Of a stretch of 64,000 bases of DNA, positions 36,424-44,392 are shown piece by piece. The notes beneath the pieces were generated by a model. It was not told the origin of the DNA. It was given only the letters and a program-made list of their open reading frames with translations, and made no database searches. The DNA is from Oscillospiraceae bacterium. GTDB taxonomy: Bacteria > Bacillota > Clostridia > Oscillospirales > Ruminococcaceae. The stretch covers positions 124,001-188,000 of the forward strand of contig JAGHIE010000002.1 of the NCBI GenBank assembly GCA_017887325.1, written 5' to 3'. The stretch's first letter is position 1. Each line of letters begins with the position of its first letter. The position numbers and the translations under genes were made by a program.

Positions 36424-36942
36424 TTATTTAGACATTCTATTAATAATTTTTGTAACTTCTGCAGATATTTGAGAAGAATATGTAACAGAATTTTCAGTTG
36501 ATCTCATTATATTACATAAAGGGTTATTAGTTTCAAGAGGCTTAGTATGATTATCCACATAAGGTTTTTCATATAAAACACTATCAATTTTTTTAGGTTT
36601 AGCAAAATTATTATTATGTGATATTAAATTGATAGAGTATGTAAACTTAGGTGGTACAGAAACTTCAATAAAAGTTAAAACCCAGTTATTATTATTTAAA
36701 ACATCTTTGATTTTATCCTTAAAATATTTAGCAACATTTTCCAAAGACACACTAAAATCAAGTTCTGAAAAAGATTTATTTTGAAATGGAGTAAAAATAG
36801 AATTTACTTGCAACTCTATATCTTCTATCTTTGTAAAATTATTTCCATGAGGTATACAATCTATTCTAAAAATCCATTTTTTAAAATTTTCCTCATCAGG
36901 TGTATTGAGAAATATGTTTAATCCAAATTGAGTATATTCCAT
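36424..36942 (-). CDS. Hypothetical protein, weakly 6-pyruvoyl-tetrahydropterin-synthase-like (copy B)
   Basis: I do not recognise this 172-residue protein with confidence. Its middle part (IPHGNNFTKIEDIEL, SVSLENVAKYFKDKIKDVL, LTFIEVSVPPKFTYSINL) follows the T-fold pattern of QueD/PTPS enzymes, where HGHN, PTxENxA and V-x-E-x-P occur, but the zinc histidines are not complete, so catalysis is doubtful. The N-terminus MEYTQFGLNIFLN resembles that of the gene at 37453. An Asn/Ser-rich tail of about 60 residues follows. Last gene of the operon; 28 bases after the GGDEF-like gene. No signal peptide or membrane helix. Confidence 0.6.
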   Translation of the reverse strand: MEYTQFGLNIFLNTPDEENFKKWIFRIDCIPHGNNFTKIEDIELQVNSIFTPFQNKSFSELDFSVSLENVAKYFKDKIKDVLNNNNWVLTFIEVSVPPKFTYSINLISHNNNFAKPKKIDSVLYEKPYVDNHTKPLETNNPLCNIMRSTENSVTYSSQISAEVTKIINRMSK

Positions 36943-36970
36943 AAATAGTCATTCCTTCCTAATCATCTAA

Positions 36971-37429
36971 TTATATAATATAAGATAAATTAATTCTTTC
37001 AGAAGTTTGCAAAAGTTTTTCTACATCTGAAAGAAAAGATGTATCAGGAGAATTAATATCTTGCCACTCACTAAAAACAACATTTACAACAGCATTATCA
37101 AGCAAATTACAATCATTTACTTGTTTTGCAATATTTTCAGTAAATTTAAAAGCATTATTAGAATTACATTTGGAAATAAAAACAATTATTTTACTATTTG
37201 AAAATCTAGCAATAAAAGTTCTATTATTTTGATTATTTTTAAAAATTTGAGCAAACTGTGGCATTAACTCACTATTTTGTACTTCAGGATTTGATGATCT
37301 AATTTCAAATAAAATTAATGATAAAGGAAAAAGTGCCATATTATTACATTTAGCAACAAAAGCATCAACAACAGTTCTATTATATAAGCCTGTTTCTTTA
37401 TCATATAAATAGGATTGTTTAGTATTCAT
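36971..37429 (-). CDS. Degenerate GGDEF-like protein
   Basis: A 152-residue cytoplasmic protein. YDKETGLYNRTVVDAF matches the D-x-L-T-G-L-x-N-R start of GGDEF diguanylate cyclase domains, and LSLILFEI then FIARFSNSKIIVFISK stand where the domain has its D-x-D strand and the ARYGGDEF(V/I) strand. The metal and substrate residues, including GGDEF itself, are replaced, so it should not make cyclic-di-GMP. ATG 37429 is preferred (AAAGGTG six bases upstream); the GTG at 37438 lies in that site. It lies between two mutually similar small genes. Confidence 0.65.
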   Translation of the reverse strand: MNTKQSYLYDKETGLYNRTVVDAFVAKCNNMALFPLSLILFEIRSSNPEVQNSELMPQFAQIFKNNQNNRTFIARFSNSKIIVFISKCNSNNAFKFTENIAKQVNDCNLLDNAVVNVVFSEWQDINSPDTSFLSDVEKLLQTSERINLSYII

Positions 37430-37452
37430 ATTTATCACCTTTAAAAATGGTA

Positions 37453-37944
37453 TTAATTTTCAATAAAAATATTTTTTATTACATCTATAATGTTCTTTTT
37501 TTCATCTTGATTTTCTTTTTCTAAATTCAAATCATTGCTATTAATATTAAGTTGAGAATTAACTTTTTTATTAAGCAAAAATACTTGCGTTTTAATGTTA
37601 TTTCTTCCGATATATATATCATCAGCAGTTGAAATAGAAATTGTATCTGAAACTTTTATTTCCATTTTAATTAAATTAAATGTATAATGTGAAAAATTAT
37701 TTTTTATCATACAAAACAATGGATATATTATTTCTTGCCATTGTGAAGGAGTATTAGGGAGAACGTCATATTTTTCACAAATATTTACATAAGATTTATT
37801 AAAAACATTTACAATGTCCAAATCAATTTTAGAACAATCATGAATATTACTAAAAAAGAAAATAACATACAAAAACTTATTATCACTATCACTTTGATTT
37901 ACTTTTGGCAAATTTATCCTATGATGAAATTGATAATATTGCAT
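37453..37944 (-). CDS. Hypothetical protein, weakly 6-pyruvoyl-tetrahydropterin-synthase-like (copy A)
   Basis: A 163-residue protein I do not recognise by name. It resembles copy B at 36424: both open M-x-Y-x-Q-F, then share KI-D-I/L-x-x-VN-x-F, an amphipathic helix (TPSQWQEIIYPLFCMIKNNF here) and a strand LIKMEIKVSDTISIS. That helix-strand pair is the part that recalls the PTPS/QueD T-fold; zinc-binding histidines are not evident. Lys/Asn/Glu-rich C-terminus. First gene of the operon, with AAGGAG before the ATG and a clear promoter 30 bases upstream. Confidence 0.58.
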   Translation of the reverse strand: MQYYQFHHRINLPKVNQSDSDNKFLYVIFFFSNIHDCSKIDLDIVNVFNKSYVNICEKYDVLPNTPSQWQEIIYPLFCMIKNNFSHYTFNLIKMEIKVSDTISISTADDIYIGRNNIKTQVFLLNKKVNSQLNINSNDLNLEKENQDEKKNIIDVIKNIFIEN

Positions 37945-37975
37945 ACATATTCTCCTTACAAATTAAACTAATTTA

Positions 37976-38005
37976 ATTATATCTTAAAACAGAGAATAAT
38001 GTCAA
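37976..38005 (-). promoter_or_regulatory. Promoter of the 37944-36424 operon
   Basis: On the - strand TTGACA (38005-38000) and TATAAT (37981-37976) are both perfect and 18 bases apart. It diverges from the feo promoter whose -35 begins 34 bases away at 38039. Confidence 0.85.
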
Positions 38006-38038
38006 ATTAAATAAAAATATAATAATAGTAAAAAAGTA

Positions 38039-38070
38039 TTGACAAAGTAATAATTATATAGTAATATAAA
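38039..38070 (+). promoter_or_regulatory. Promoter of feoA1-feoA2
   Basis: Perfect TTGACA at 38039-38044. The -10 is either TAATAT (38062-38067, 17-base spacer) or TATAAA (38065-38070, 20-base spacer). The first iron-box palindrome starts 10 bases downstream, at about the transcription start, so a bound repressor would block initiation. Confidence 0.7.
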
Positions 38071-38079
38071 ACTAACTTA

Positions 38080-38095
38080 GTTAGTATTTGCTAAC
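38080..38095. promoter_or_regulatory. Iron-box palindrome 1 (upstream of feoA1)
   Basis: GTTAGTATTTGCTAAC, an inverted repeat with GTTAG and CTAAC arms. It resembles operators of DtxR/IdeR-type iron repressors (TTAGG..CCTAA). Copies 2 and 3 lie at 38114 and 38642. Confidence 0.75.
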
Positions 38096-38113
38096 TTTTT
38101 TATTTATGTTTAG

Positions 38114-38129
38114 GTTAGTATTTTCTAAC
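38114..38129. promoter_or_regulatory. Iron-box palindrome 2 (upstream of feoA1)
   Basis: GTTAGTATTTTCTAAC differs from copy 1 at one base. Its centre is 34 bases from copy 1, in the leader between the promoter and the feoA1 ribosome-binding site. Confidence 0.75.
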
Positions 38130-38153
38130 TCAATTAAAGAAAGGAAGATAAAA

Positions 38154-38363
38154 ATGCCATTATCATTCATAGATGTAGGTGAAGAAGGAATTGTAAAAGC
38201 AATAAAAGGAAATCCTGAAGTAAAAAAACATCTTGAAAATTTAGGATTTGTAGTTGGTAGTGTCGTAAAAATAATATCTAAACTTGGTGGAAATGTAATA
38301 GTTAGTGTAAAAGAATCAAGAATAGCTATAAGTCAAGAAATGGCAAACAAAATAATAGTTTAA
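38154..38363 (+). CDS. feoA: FeoA-family protein 1
   Basis: Small SH3-fold cytoplasmic partner of the ferrous iron transporter FeoB. The 69-residue product has the FeoA pattern VGEEGIVKAIKGNPEVKKHLENLGFVVGSVVKII, and ends SRIAISQEMANKIIV. ATG 38154 follows GAAAGGAAG; starting further upstream would run through iron box 2. A second FeoA follows after 19 bases. Confidence 0.9.
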   Translation: MPLSFIDVGEEGIVKAIKGNPEVKKHLENLGFVVGSVVKIISKLGGNVIVSVKESRIAISQEMANKIIV

Positions 38364-38382
38364 TAAATCTGGGGGTTAATAT

Positions 38383-38604
38383 ATGAAAACATTAAAAGAT
38401 ATTAAAATAGGGCAAAGTGCTAAAGTTGTAAAAATACATAGTCAAGGACCTATTAAAAGAAGAATAATGGACATGGGAATAACAAAAGGAATAGAAATAT
38501 TTGTAAGAAAAGTAGCTCCATTAGGTGATCCAATTGAAGTTAATGTAAGAGGTTATGAATTATCTATAAGAAAAGAAGATGCTCAAGTTATAGAAGTAGA
38601 ATAA
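38383..38604 (+). CDS. feoA: FeoA-family protein 2
   Basis: A second, distinct FeoA of 73 residues: KIGQSAKVVKIHSQGPIKRR, MDMGITKGIEIFVRKVAPLGDP, VNVRGYELSIRKEDAQVIEV. It is nearer to classical FeoA than the first copy. GGGGG precedes the ATG. Two FeoA genes before feoB are common in clostridia. A short terminator-like hairpin follows. Confidence 0.93.
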   Translation: MKTLKDIKIGQSAKVVKIHSQGPIKRRIMDMGITKGIEIFVRKVAPLGDPIEVNVRGYELSIRKEDAQVIEVE

Positions 38605-38608
38605 TTTT

Positions 38609-38632
38609 AAAAGGGAATATCCCTTTATTTTT
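38609..38632 (+). terminator. Short terminator between feoA2 and feoB
   Basis: AAGGGA pairs with TCCCTT around a three-base loop, followed by TATTTTTTT. The stem is short, so termination may be partial. It separates the two feoA genes from feoB, which has its own iron box. Confidence 0.6.
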
Positions 38633-38641
38633 TACAATCAA

Positions 38642-38657
38642 GTTAGTGTTTGCTAAC
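38642..38657. promoter_or_regulatory. Iron-box palindrome 3 (upstream of feoB)
   Basis: GTTAGTGTTTGCTAAC, one base different from copy 1. It lies 26 bases before the feoB start, between a possible -35 TTTACA (38631) and a weak -10 (TAACCT, 38654), so it would cover a separate feoB promoter. Confidence 0.72.
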
Positions 38658-38683
38658 CTAATTTAGAAAGAGAGGATAATCAT

Positions 38684-41068
38684 ATGAAAACAAAAATAGC
38701 TTTAGTTGGTAATCCAAACTGTGGGAAAACAACTTTGTTTAATACATTAACAGGGTCTAATCAATTCGTTGGTAACTGGCCTGGTGTAACAGTAGAAAAA
38801 AAAGAAGGTAAACTAAAAAAATATAAAGATGTAGAAATTGTAGACTTACCAGGTATATACTCGCTATCACCATATACACTAGAGGAAGTAGTTGCAAGAG
38901 ATTATCTTATAGATGAAAATCCTGATGTAATTTTAAATATAATTGACGGAACTAACCTTGAAAGAAACTTATATTTAACAACACAATTAACAGAACTTGG
39001 AATACCTGTTGTTGTTGCAATAAATATGATGGATATAGTTAAAAAAAATGGAGACAACATAAATATTAACGAACTATCCGACAAATTAGGTTGTAAAGTA
39101 TTAGAAATATCAGCGTTAAAAGGACATGGTATAGATAAATTATCAAATGAATTAATAAATAGCTCTAACTTACCAAAAACAATTCCTACACATAACTTTA
39201 ATGGGGTAGTAGAACATGCAATAGCTCATATAGAAGAAGCTGTTTTACATAATTTACCAGCAGAAAAACAAAGATGGTTTGCGATTAAAATCTTTGAAAG
39301 AGATGAAAAAGTTTTAAATAAGCTAAACATATCAGAAGAAACTCTTTCACATATTGAACAAGATATTACATCGGCAGAACAAGAAATGGACGATGATGCA
39401 GAAAGTATTATTACTAATGAAAGATATATATACATTTCATCAATTATAAAAAGTTGTTATAAGAAAAAGAATAGAGGAAATTTAACAACTTCTGATAAAA
39501 TTGATAAAGTTGTAACAAATAGATGGTTAGCATTACCAATATTTGCAGTAGTAATGTTTGTAGTATATTTTGTTTCAGTATCAACAGTAGGAACAATTGC
39601 AACAGACTGGGCAAATGATGGTGTATTCGGAGATGGTTGGCATTTATTTGGTATAGGTTCATCTCAATATGAAAAAGCTAGTGAAGAATATGAAGTTCCT
39701 TCAAGTATAATCAAGGCTTTTAAAGAAGCAACACAAGATATGGATCAAGAAAAAATTAAACAAGCAACAACAACAGCTTATATATACGATGATGAGGGAA
39801 ATGTTGAAGAAGAAATTCCTGTTACATATGAAAAATATGAAGAAGCAAAACAAGTTGAAGAACCTGATCCAGCTGAATATGGCGTATGGGTTCCAGGCGT
39901 ACCTGTTTTAGTTGAAAAAGGATTAGATGCTGTAAATACAGCACCATGGCTTAAAGGATTAATTTTAGAAGGTATCGTAGGTGGTGTAGGTGCAGTTTTA
40001 GGATTTGTTCCACAAATGTTAGTATTATTCTTATTCTTAGCATTTTTAGAAGCATGTGGTTACATGGCTAGAGTTGCATTTGTAATGGATAGAATTTTTA
40101 GAAAATTTGGATTATCTGGTAAATCCTTTATACCTATGTTAATAGGAACAGGTTGTGGTATACCAGGAATAATGGCATCAAGGACTATAGAAAATGAAAA
40201 AGATAGAAGAATGACTATTATCACAACAACATTTATGCCTTGTGGTGCAAAATTACCTATAATTGCATTAATTGCAGGAGCATTATTTGGTGGTGCATGG
40301 TGGGTAGCACCTAGTGCATACTTTGTCGGAATAATCTCCATAATAATTTCCGGTATAATATTAAAGAAAACTAAACTATTTTCTGGAGATGTTGCTCCAT
40401 TTGTAATGGAATTACCAGCATATCATATGCCAACAGCTAGAAATATTTTATCATCAATGTGGGAAAGAGGAAGTTCGTTTATTAAAAAAGCTGGAACAGT
40501 AATCTTACTATCAGCTATTATATTATGGTTCTTACAAAAATTCGGATTTGAAAACGGAAGCTTTGGAATGGTTGATGATCTAAATAATTCTGTTTTAGCA
40601 ATAATAGGAAATGCTATTGCATGGATATTTATTCCTTTAGGTTGGGGTAACTGGCAAAGTGCTGTTTCAACAATAACAGGGCTAATAGCAAAAGAAAATG
40701 TTGTAGGAACATTTGGTGTATTATATGGTGGATACGAAGAAGTTGCTGAAAACGGTTGGCAAATTTGGGCAAATATGAGAGAAGCATTCACACCACTAGC
40801 AGGTTATTCTTTCTTAATATTTAACTTATTATGTGCACCTTGCTTTGCTGCAATGGGAGCTATAAAAAGAGAAATGAATAATACAAAATGGACTTTATTT
40901 GCAATAGGATACCAATGCGTATTTGCATATGTAATTGCATTAATAGTAAATCAATTTGGTTTGTTATTCATGGGTAGTGCTAATGTAGTAGGTTTAATTG
41001 TAGCTTTAATTTTATTCATAGGTATACTATATATGTTATTTAGACCAACACCAAATAAATTAAAATAA
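38684..41068 (+). CDS. feoB: Ferrous iron transporter FeoB
   Basis: GTP-regulated membrane transporter for Fe2+. The N-terminal G domain has G1 GNPNCGKTTLFN, G2 region NWPGVTVEKKEG, G3 DLPGIYSL and G4 NMMD; the membrane part carries the two Gate-type motifs with LIGTGCGIPGIMASR and MPCGAKLPIIALI. Between the first and second membrane helices lies a hydrophilic insert of about 90 residues rich in Glu, Ala and Tyr, larger than in E. coli. 794 residues. Preceded by two feoA genes and followed by a Cys-rich membrane peptide. Confidence 0.97.
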   Translation: MKTKIALVGNPNCGKTTLFNTLTGSNQFVGNWPGVTVEKKEGKLKKYKDVEIVDLPGIYSLSPYTLEEVVARDYLIDENPDVILNIIDGTNLERNLYLTTQLTELGIPVVVAINMMDIVKKNGDNININELSDKLGCKVLEISALKGHGIDKLSNELINSSNLPKTIPTHNFNGVVEHAIAHIEEAVLHNLPAEKQRWFAIKIFERDEKVLNKLNISEETLSHIEQDITSAEQEMDDDAESIITNERYIYISSIIKSCYKKKNRGNLTTSDKIDKVVTNRWLALPIFAVVMFVVYFVSVSTVGTIATDWANDGVFGDGWHLFGIGSSQYEKASEEYEVPSSIIKAFKEATQDMDQEKIKQATTTAYIYDDEGNVEEEIPVTYEKYEEAKQVEEPDPAEYGVWVPGVPVLVEKGLDAVNTAPWLKGLILEGIVGGVGAVLGFVPQMLVLFLFLAFLEACGYMARVAFVMDRIFRKFGLSGKSFIPMLIGTGCGIPGIMASRTIENEKDRRMTIITTTFMPCGAKLPIIALIAGALFGGAWWVAPSAYFVGIISIIISGIILKKTKLFSGDVAPFVMELPAYHMPTARNILSSMWERGSSFIKKAGTVILLSAIILWFLQKFGFENGSFGMVDDLNNSVLAIIGNAIAWIFIPLGWGNWQSAVSTITGLIAKENVVGTFGVLYGGYEEVAENGWQIWANMREAFTPLAGYSFLIFNLLCAPCFAAMGAIKREMNNTKWTLFAIGYQCVFAYVIALIVNQFGLLFMGSANVVGLIVALILFIGILYMLFRPTPNKLK

Positions 41069-41092
41069 AAACAGAAAGGGGATTATAACTTT

Positions 41093-41269
41093 ATGATAAT
41101 ATTTTTAAAAGAAAATTTAGGCACAATTATAGTAGGTTTAATTGTATTAGCAATAGTATTTGGTATTATATCCAATATGGTTAAAAATAAAAAGAAAGGG
41201 AAATCCTCTTGTGGATGTGGATGTTCAGGCTGTTCTATGAGCAGTTCGTGTCATAGTAAGCATAAATAA
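41093..41269 (+). CDS. FeoB-associated Cys-rich membrane protein
   Basis: A 58-residue peptide: one membrane helix (about residues 9-29, TIIVGLIVLAIVFGII), a Lys-rich stop-transfer segment, then a Cys-rich tail with CGCGCSGCSMSSSCH. Small proteins of this build follow feoB in many Firmicutes and are thought to help the transporter, like FeoC elsewhere. GAAAGGGG lies upstream of the ATG. It is 24 bases after feoB and ends just before a shared terminator. Confidence 0.88.
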   Translation: MIIFLKENLGTIIVGLIVLAIVFGIISNMVKNKKKGKSSCGCGCSGCSMSSSCHSKHK

Positions 41270-41270
41270 A

Positions 41271-41303
41271 GAAAAGACTAGCTTTAAAAGCTAGTCTTTT
41301 TTA
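41271..41303. terminator. Bidirectional terminator between feo and the FtsX-type permease gene
   Basis: AAAAGACTAGC pairs with GCTAGTCTTTT around TTTAAA; T-run on the + strand and A-run (T on the - strand) on the other side. It serves the convergent feo and - strand permease units. Confidence 0.9.
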
Positions 41304-44300
41304 TTATTCTACACTCTTTAATGATTCAACCATATTAATACTTTTCAATTTAAAATACATAATCCAATTAACAAAAGCAGAAAAAGCAAATGTAAATAAA
41401 ATTGCTATAATGAACGATGATATTGAAATATCTCTACCAAACATAGCACTATCAACTTCTACAGTAGAAATTGTAAAATAGTGTAAAATCTTTCCTATTC
41501 CACAACCAAGCAAAATTCCAAAAATAGTTAACAGTATATTCTCTCTATAAACATAATGTGCTATTTCTGTATTATAAAACCCTAATACCTTTAGTGAAGC
41601 TAATTCTCGTCGTCTTTCATTAATATTAATGTTATTTAAATTATAAAGAACAACAAAAGATAACATACCAGCAACAATTATTAGAATTATAATAACAGAA
41701 TCTAAAGCAGTTAACATATTATCTAATTGCTCAATCAAACTTTGTTGATACTGAACATTCAATATATAATCATGTTTTAAAATACTTTCTACTATTTCTT
41801 CAAGTTCCTTGTCTTTTAAATCTGTCTTTACTAAAAAATTATTTAAATAAGGTTTTTCATTAAATATACTTTCATAGTAATCTTCAGATATATAAATATA
41901 GTGACCAATGTAATTTTCACATATATTACTAATTTTTACTTTACAATCTTCTTTACCACTCAATGATAAAGTAATTTCATCACCTTTTTTAACACCTAAT
42001 ACTTTTGCAGTCTTTTCAGAAATAATAACTCCATCATCTTTTAATTCATATTTTTCTTTAGTCACTCTATTACGGAAATTGAAAAAATTATCCATTTTTT
42101 CTTTATCTTGTATAACTGTCAAATACGCTGAAATATCTGTTTCGCCATTTTTTGCTGTTATATTTGACATATGTACACTTGTAAACATATCTATATCATT
42201 ATTTTTTTCAATTTCTTCTTCAAAAGAATTAATAGTTGCTTCATCTACATTATCTTCTATAAAAACACTAAGTTCATATGTTTGTAGCTCTAAAAATTGT
42301 TTTCTTGCTACATCACTAATAGAATCTCTTAAGCCATATCCAACTAAAAGCAATCCCATACAACCACCAATTCCAAATAAAGTCATAAAGAATCGTTTTT
42401 TATACCTAATTAAATTTCTAAGTGATGATTTCCAAGAAAAATTAAATCTTCTCCATAAGAAAGGTATTTTTTCTAAAAAAATTCTTTTTCCTATTTTAGG
42501 AGCCTCTGGTCTCATCAAAGTAGCTGGTTGAGATATAAGTTCTTTATAACAAGATACAACAGTAGCAGTTACAGTACATAAAACAGCTATAAGTGTAGCA
42601 ATAATAGCATAACCCCATTGATAAGGTATTATTATATGAGGAATATGCATATACATAATTTTATAAGAAATGATAATTACATATGGGAATAGTTTCTCAC
42701 CAACTAAAACTCCAAGAATACTTCCACCCACAGTAGCAATTAAGGCATAGTTTAGATATTTTTTCATAATAGAAAACTTACTATAACCTAAAGCTTTTAA
42801 TGTTCCTATTTGAATTCGTTGTTCTTCGACCATTCTAGTCATTGTAGTTAAACTAATCAAAGCAGCTACTAAGAAGAATATAGTAGGGAATACCATAGCC
42901 AAAGCAGCAATACGGTCGGCACTATCTCCATAACTTGTATAATCTGGTATAGAACTTCTATCAAAAACATACCATACAGGAAGTTCTATCTCATCAACAT
43001 CATTTTTAGATTCTTCTATTTTATCTTTTCCTTCTTGTATTTGCTTATCTAATTCATTTTTTGCATTCTCAATTTCTGTTTTACCAGTTTCTATCTCACT
43101 AGAACCAACATTCAATTCTTGTTCAGCTTGTTTAATTTTTTGTTCCTGTGTTGCAATTTCATTTTGATTTTTAATTATCTCTTGTTGTGATTGATACAAC
43201 TTTTCTTCAAAAGTATTTGTAACACTGGATATTTCTTTATCTAATTCATTTATTTTAGTTCTCAATTCTTGCATAGCTTGTTTTGCAGTTTCTTGTTGCT
43301 CTGGAGGCAATTTTTCAAACTCTTTTTCAATATTTTGAAGTTGTTCCTCTATAATAGTTTTTTGATTTTGCAATGTTGCTATAGCTTGATTATACAACTC
43401 TTGATATTCTGCAAGTTCTTTTTCTCCAGCTTCTAATTGTTTTTTTGCACTTTCTAACTGAGTTTTTGCATTTTCTATGCTAGATTTTCCTAATTTTATC
43501 TCCCATTCTGAATCAGACAATTTTTTTTCATTTTCGCTTATCTGTGAGTTAGCTTCATTTTCTTTTTGATTTAATTCATTTTCAGCATTACTAATTAAAG
43601 ATTGTGCTTCATCAACTAATTGTTGTTTTCTAATTTCACATCTTGTATTTTGTATAAGTTTAACTTGTTCAATAGCGTCTTCAACAATAGAATCATATTG
43701 TTCTGTAAATGATAAAGCTTCTTTAGCACCTTTTACAGAAGCATAAACTTCAGAATACACACTCATTGAAAATGCCTCTGGTTTTACAATAGCAAATCCT
43801 TCTACTGTACCTTTACCAATAGTGCTACTACCTCTATCAAAAGAGAAATATAATGGACTACTACCACAACCCACTATTTTATACTCACTAACATTTAATG
43901 TATCTTTTAAATCATCACTTGTTCCTGATTCAAAAGATATTGTATCACCAATTTTATATCCTGAAGATTTTAAAAAATCTTCATCTACTAAACATTCATT
44001 TTCATTTTGAGGTAATCTACCTTCTGACACAGTAACAGTATTCATGTTATCTATATAGGACATGACATGTATAACTTTCATATTTCCATTTGCTTCACAC
44101 AACACATCTGTACTATAAGACCCAACAGAATTTTCAATATCTGGCAAATTATTGATAGCATCTACATCTTCCTGTGTTAATCCATACGAACTCATGATTT
44201 TTATATCCATCAAATTACTTTCATCAGTATAGGCATCTCCTGATAAAATCATATCTTTTTGTGATACTTGAATTCCTGAAAAGAGAGATACTCCAAGAGC

Positions 44301-44384
44301 AACAATAAAGAATATGGATAAAAAACGCCCCATACTTTTTTTGATTTCCATATAAAAATCTTTATTTAAAGCTTTATTTTTCAT
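41304..44384 (-). CDS. Large FtsX-domain ABC transporter permease
   Basis: A MacB/FtsX-type permease of about 1026 residues. One N-terminal helix (RFLSIFFIVALGVSLFSG), a large extracellular domain containing about 220 residues of heptad-rich coiled coil (from about 255, rich in Gln, Glu, Lys), then three helices of the first FtsX domain (about 500-640), a fourth helix, a second extracellular domain and a C-terminal FtsX domain. GTLKALGYSKFSIMKKYL and LASLKVLGFYNTEIAHYVYR are the two FtsX loop motifs. The start is uncertain: ATG 44384 or ATG 44399, the latter overlapping the ATPase stop. It works with the preceding ATPase; substrate unknown. Confidence 0.88.
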   Translation of the reverse strand: MKNKALNKDFYMEIKKSMGRFLSIFFIVALGVSLFSGIQVSQKDMILSGDAYTDESNLMDIKIMSSYGLTQEDVDAINNLPDIENSVGSYSTDVLCEANGNMKVIHVMSYIDNMNTVTVSEGRLPQNENECLVDEDFLKSSGYKIGDTISFESGTSDDLKDTLNVSEYKIVGCGSSPLYFSFDRGSSTIGKGTVEGFAIVKPEAFSMSVYSEVYASVKGAKEALSFTEQYDSIVEDAIEQVKLIQNTRCEIRKQQLVDEAQSLISNAENELNQKENEANSQISENEKKLSDSEWEIKLGKSSIENAKTQLESAKKQLEAGEKELAEYQELYNQAIATLQNQKTIIEEQLQNIEKEFEKLPPEQQETAKQAMQELRTKINELDKEISSVTNTFEEKLYQSQQEIIKNQNEIATQEQKIKQAEQELNVGSSEIETGKTEIENAKNELDKQIQEGKDKIEESKNDVDEIELPVWYVFDRSSIPDYTSYGDSADRIAALAMVFPTIFFLVAALISLTTMTRMVEEQRIQIGTLKALGYSKFSIMKKYLNYALIATVGGSILGVLVGEKLFPYVIIISYKIMYMHIPHIIIPYQWGYAIIATLIAVLCTVTATVVSCYKELISQPATLMRPEAPKIGKRIFLEKIPFLWRRFNFSWKSSLRNLIRYKKRFFMTLFGIGGCMGLLLVGYGLRDSISDVARKQFLELQTYELSVFIEDNVDEATINSFEEEIEKNNDIDMFTSVHMSNITAKNGETDISAYLTVIQDKEKMDNFFNFRNRVTKEKYELKDDGVIISEKTAKVLGVKKGDEITLSLSGKEDCKVKISNICENYIGHYIYISEDYYESIFNEKPYLNNFLVKTDLKDKELEEIVESILKHDYILNVQYQQSLIEQLDNMLTALDSVIIILIIVAGMLSFVVLYNLNNININERRRELASLKVLGFYNTEIAHYVYRENILLTIFGILLGCGIGKILHYFTISTVEVDSAMFGRDISISSFIIAILFTFAFSAFVNWIMYFKLKSINMVESLKSVE

Positions 44385-44392
44385 TCTTATCA

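Noticed and set aside
37438-37440. GTG 37438 as start of the GGDEF-like gene
   Set aside because: The GTG is part of the ribosome-binding site AAAGGTG for the ATG at 37429.
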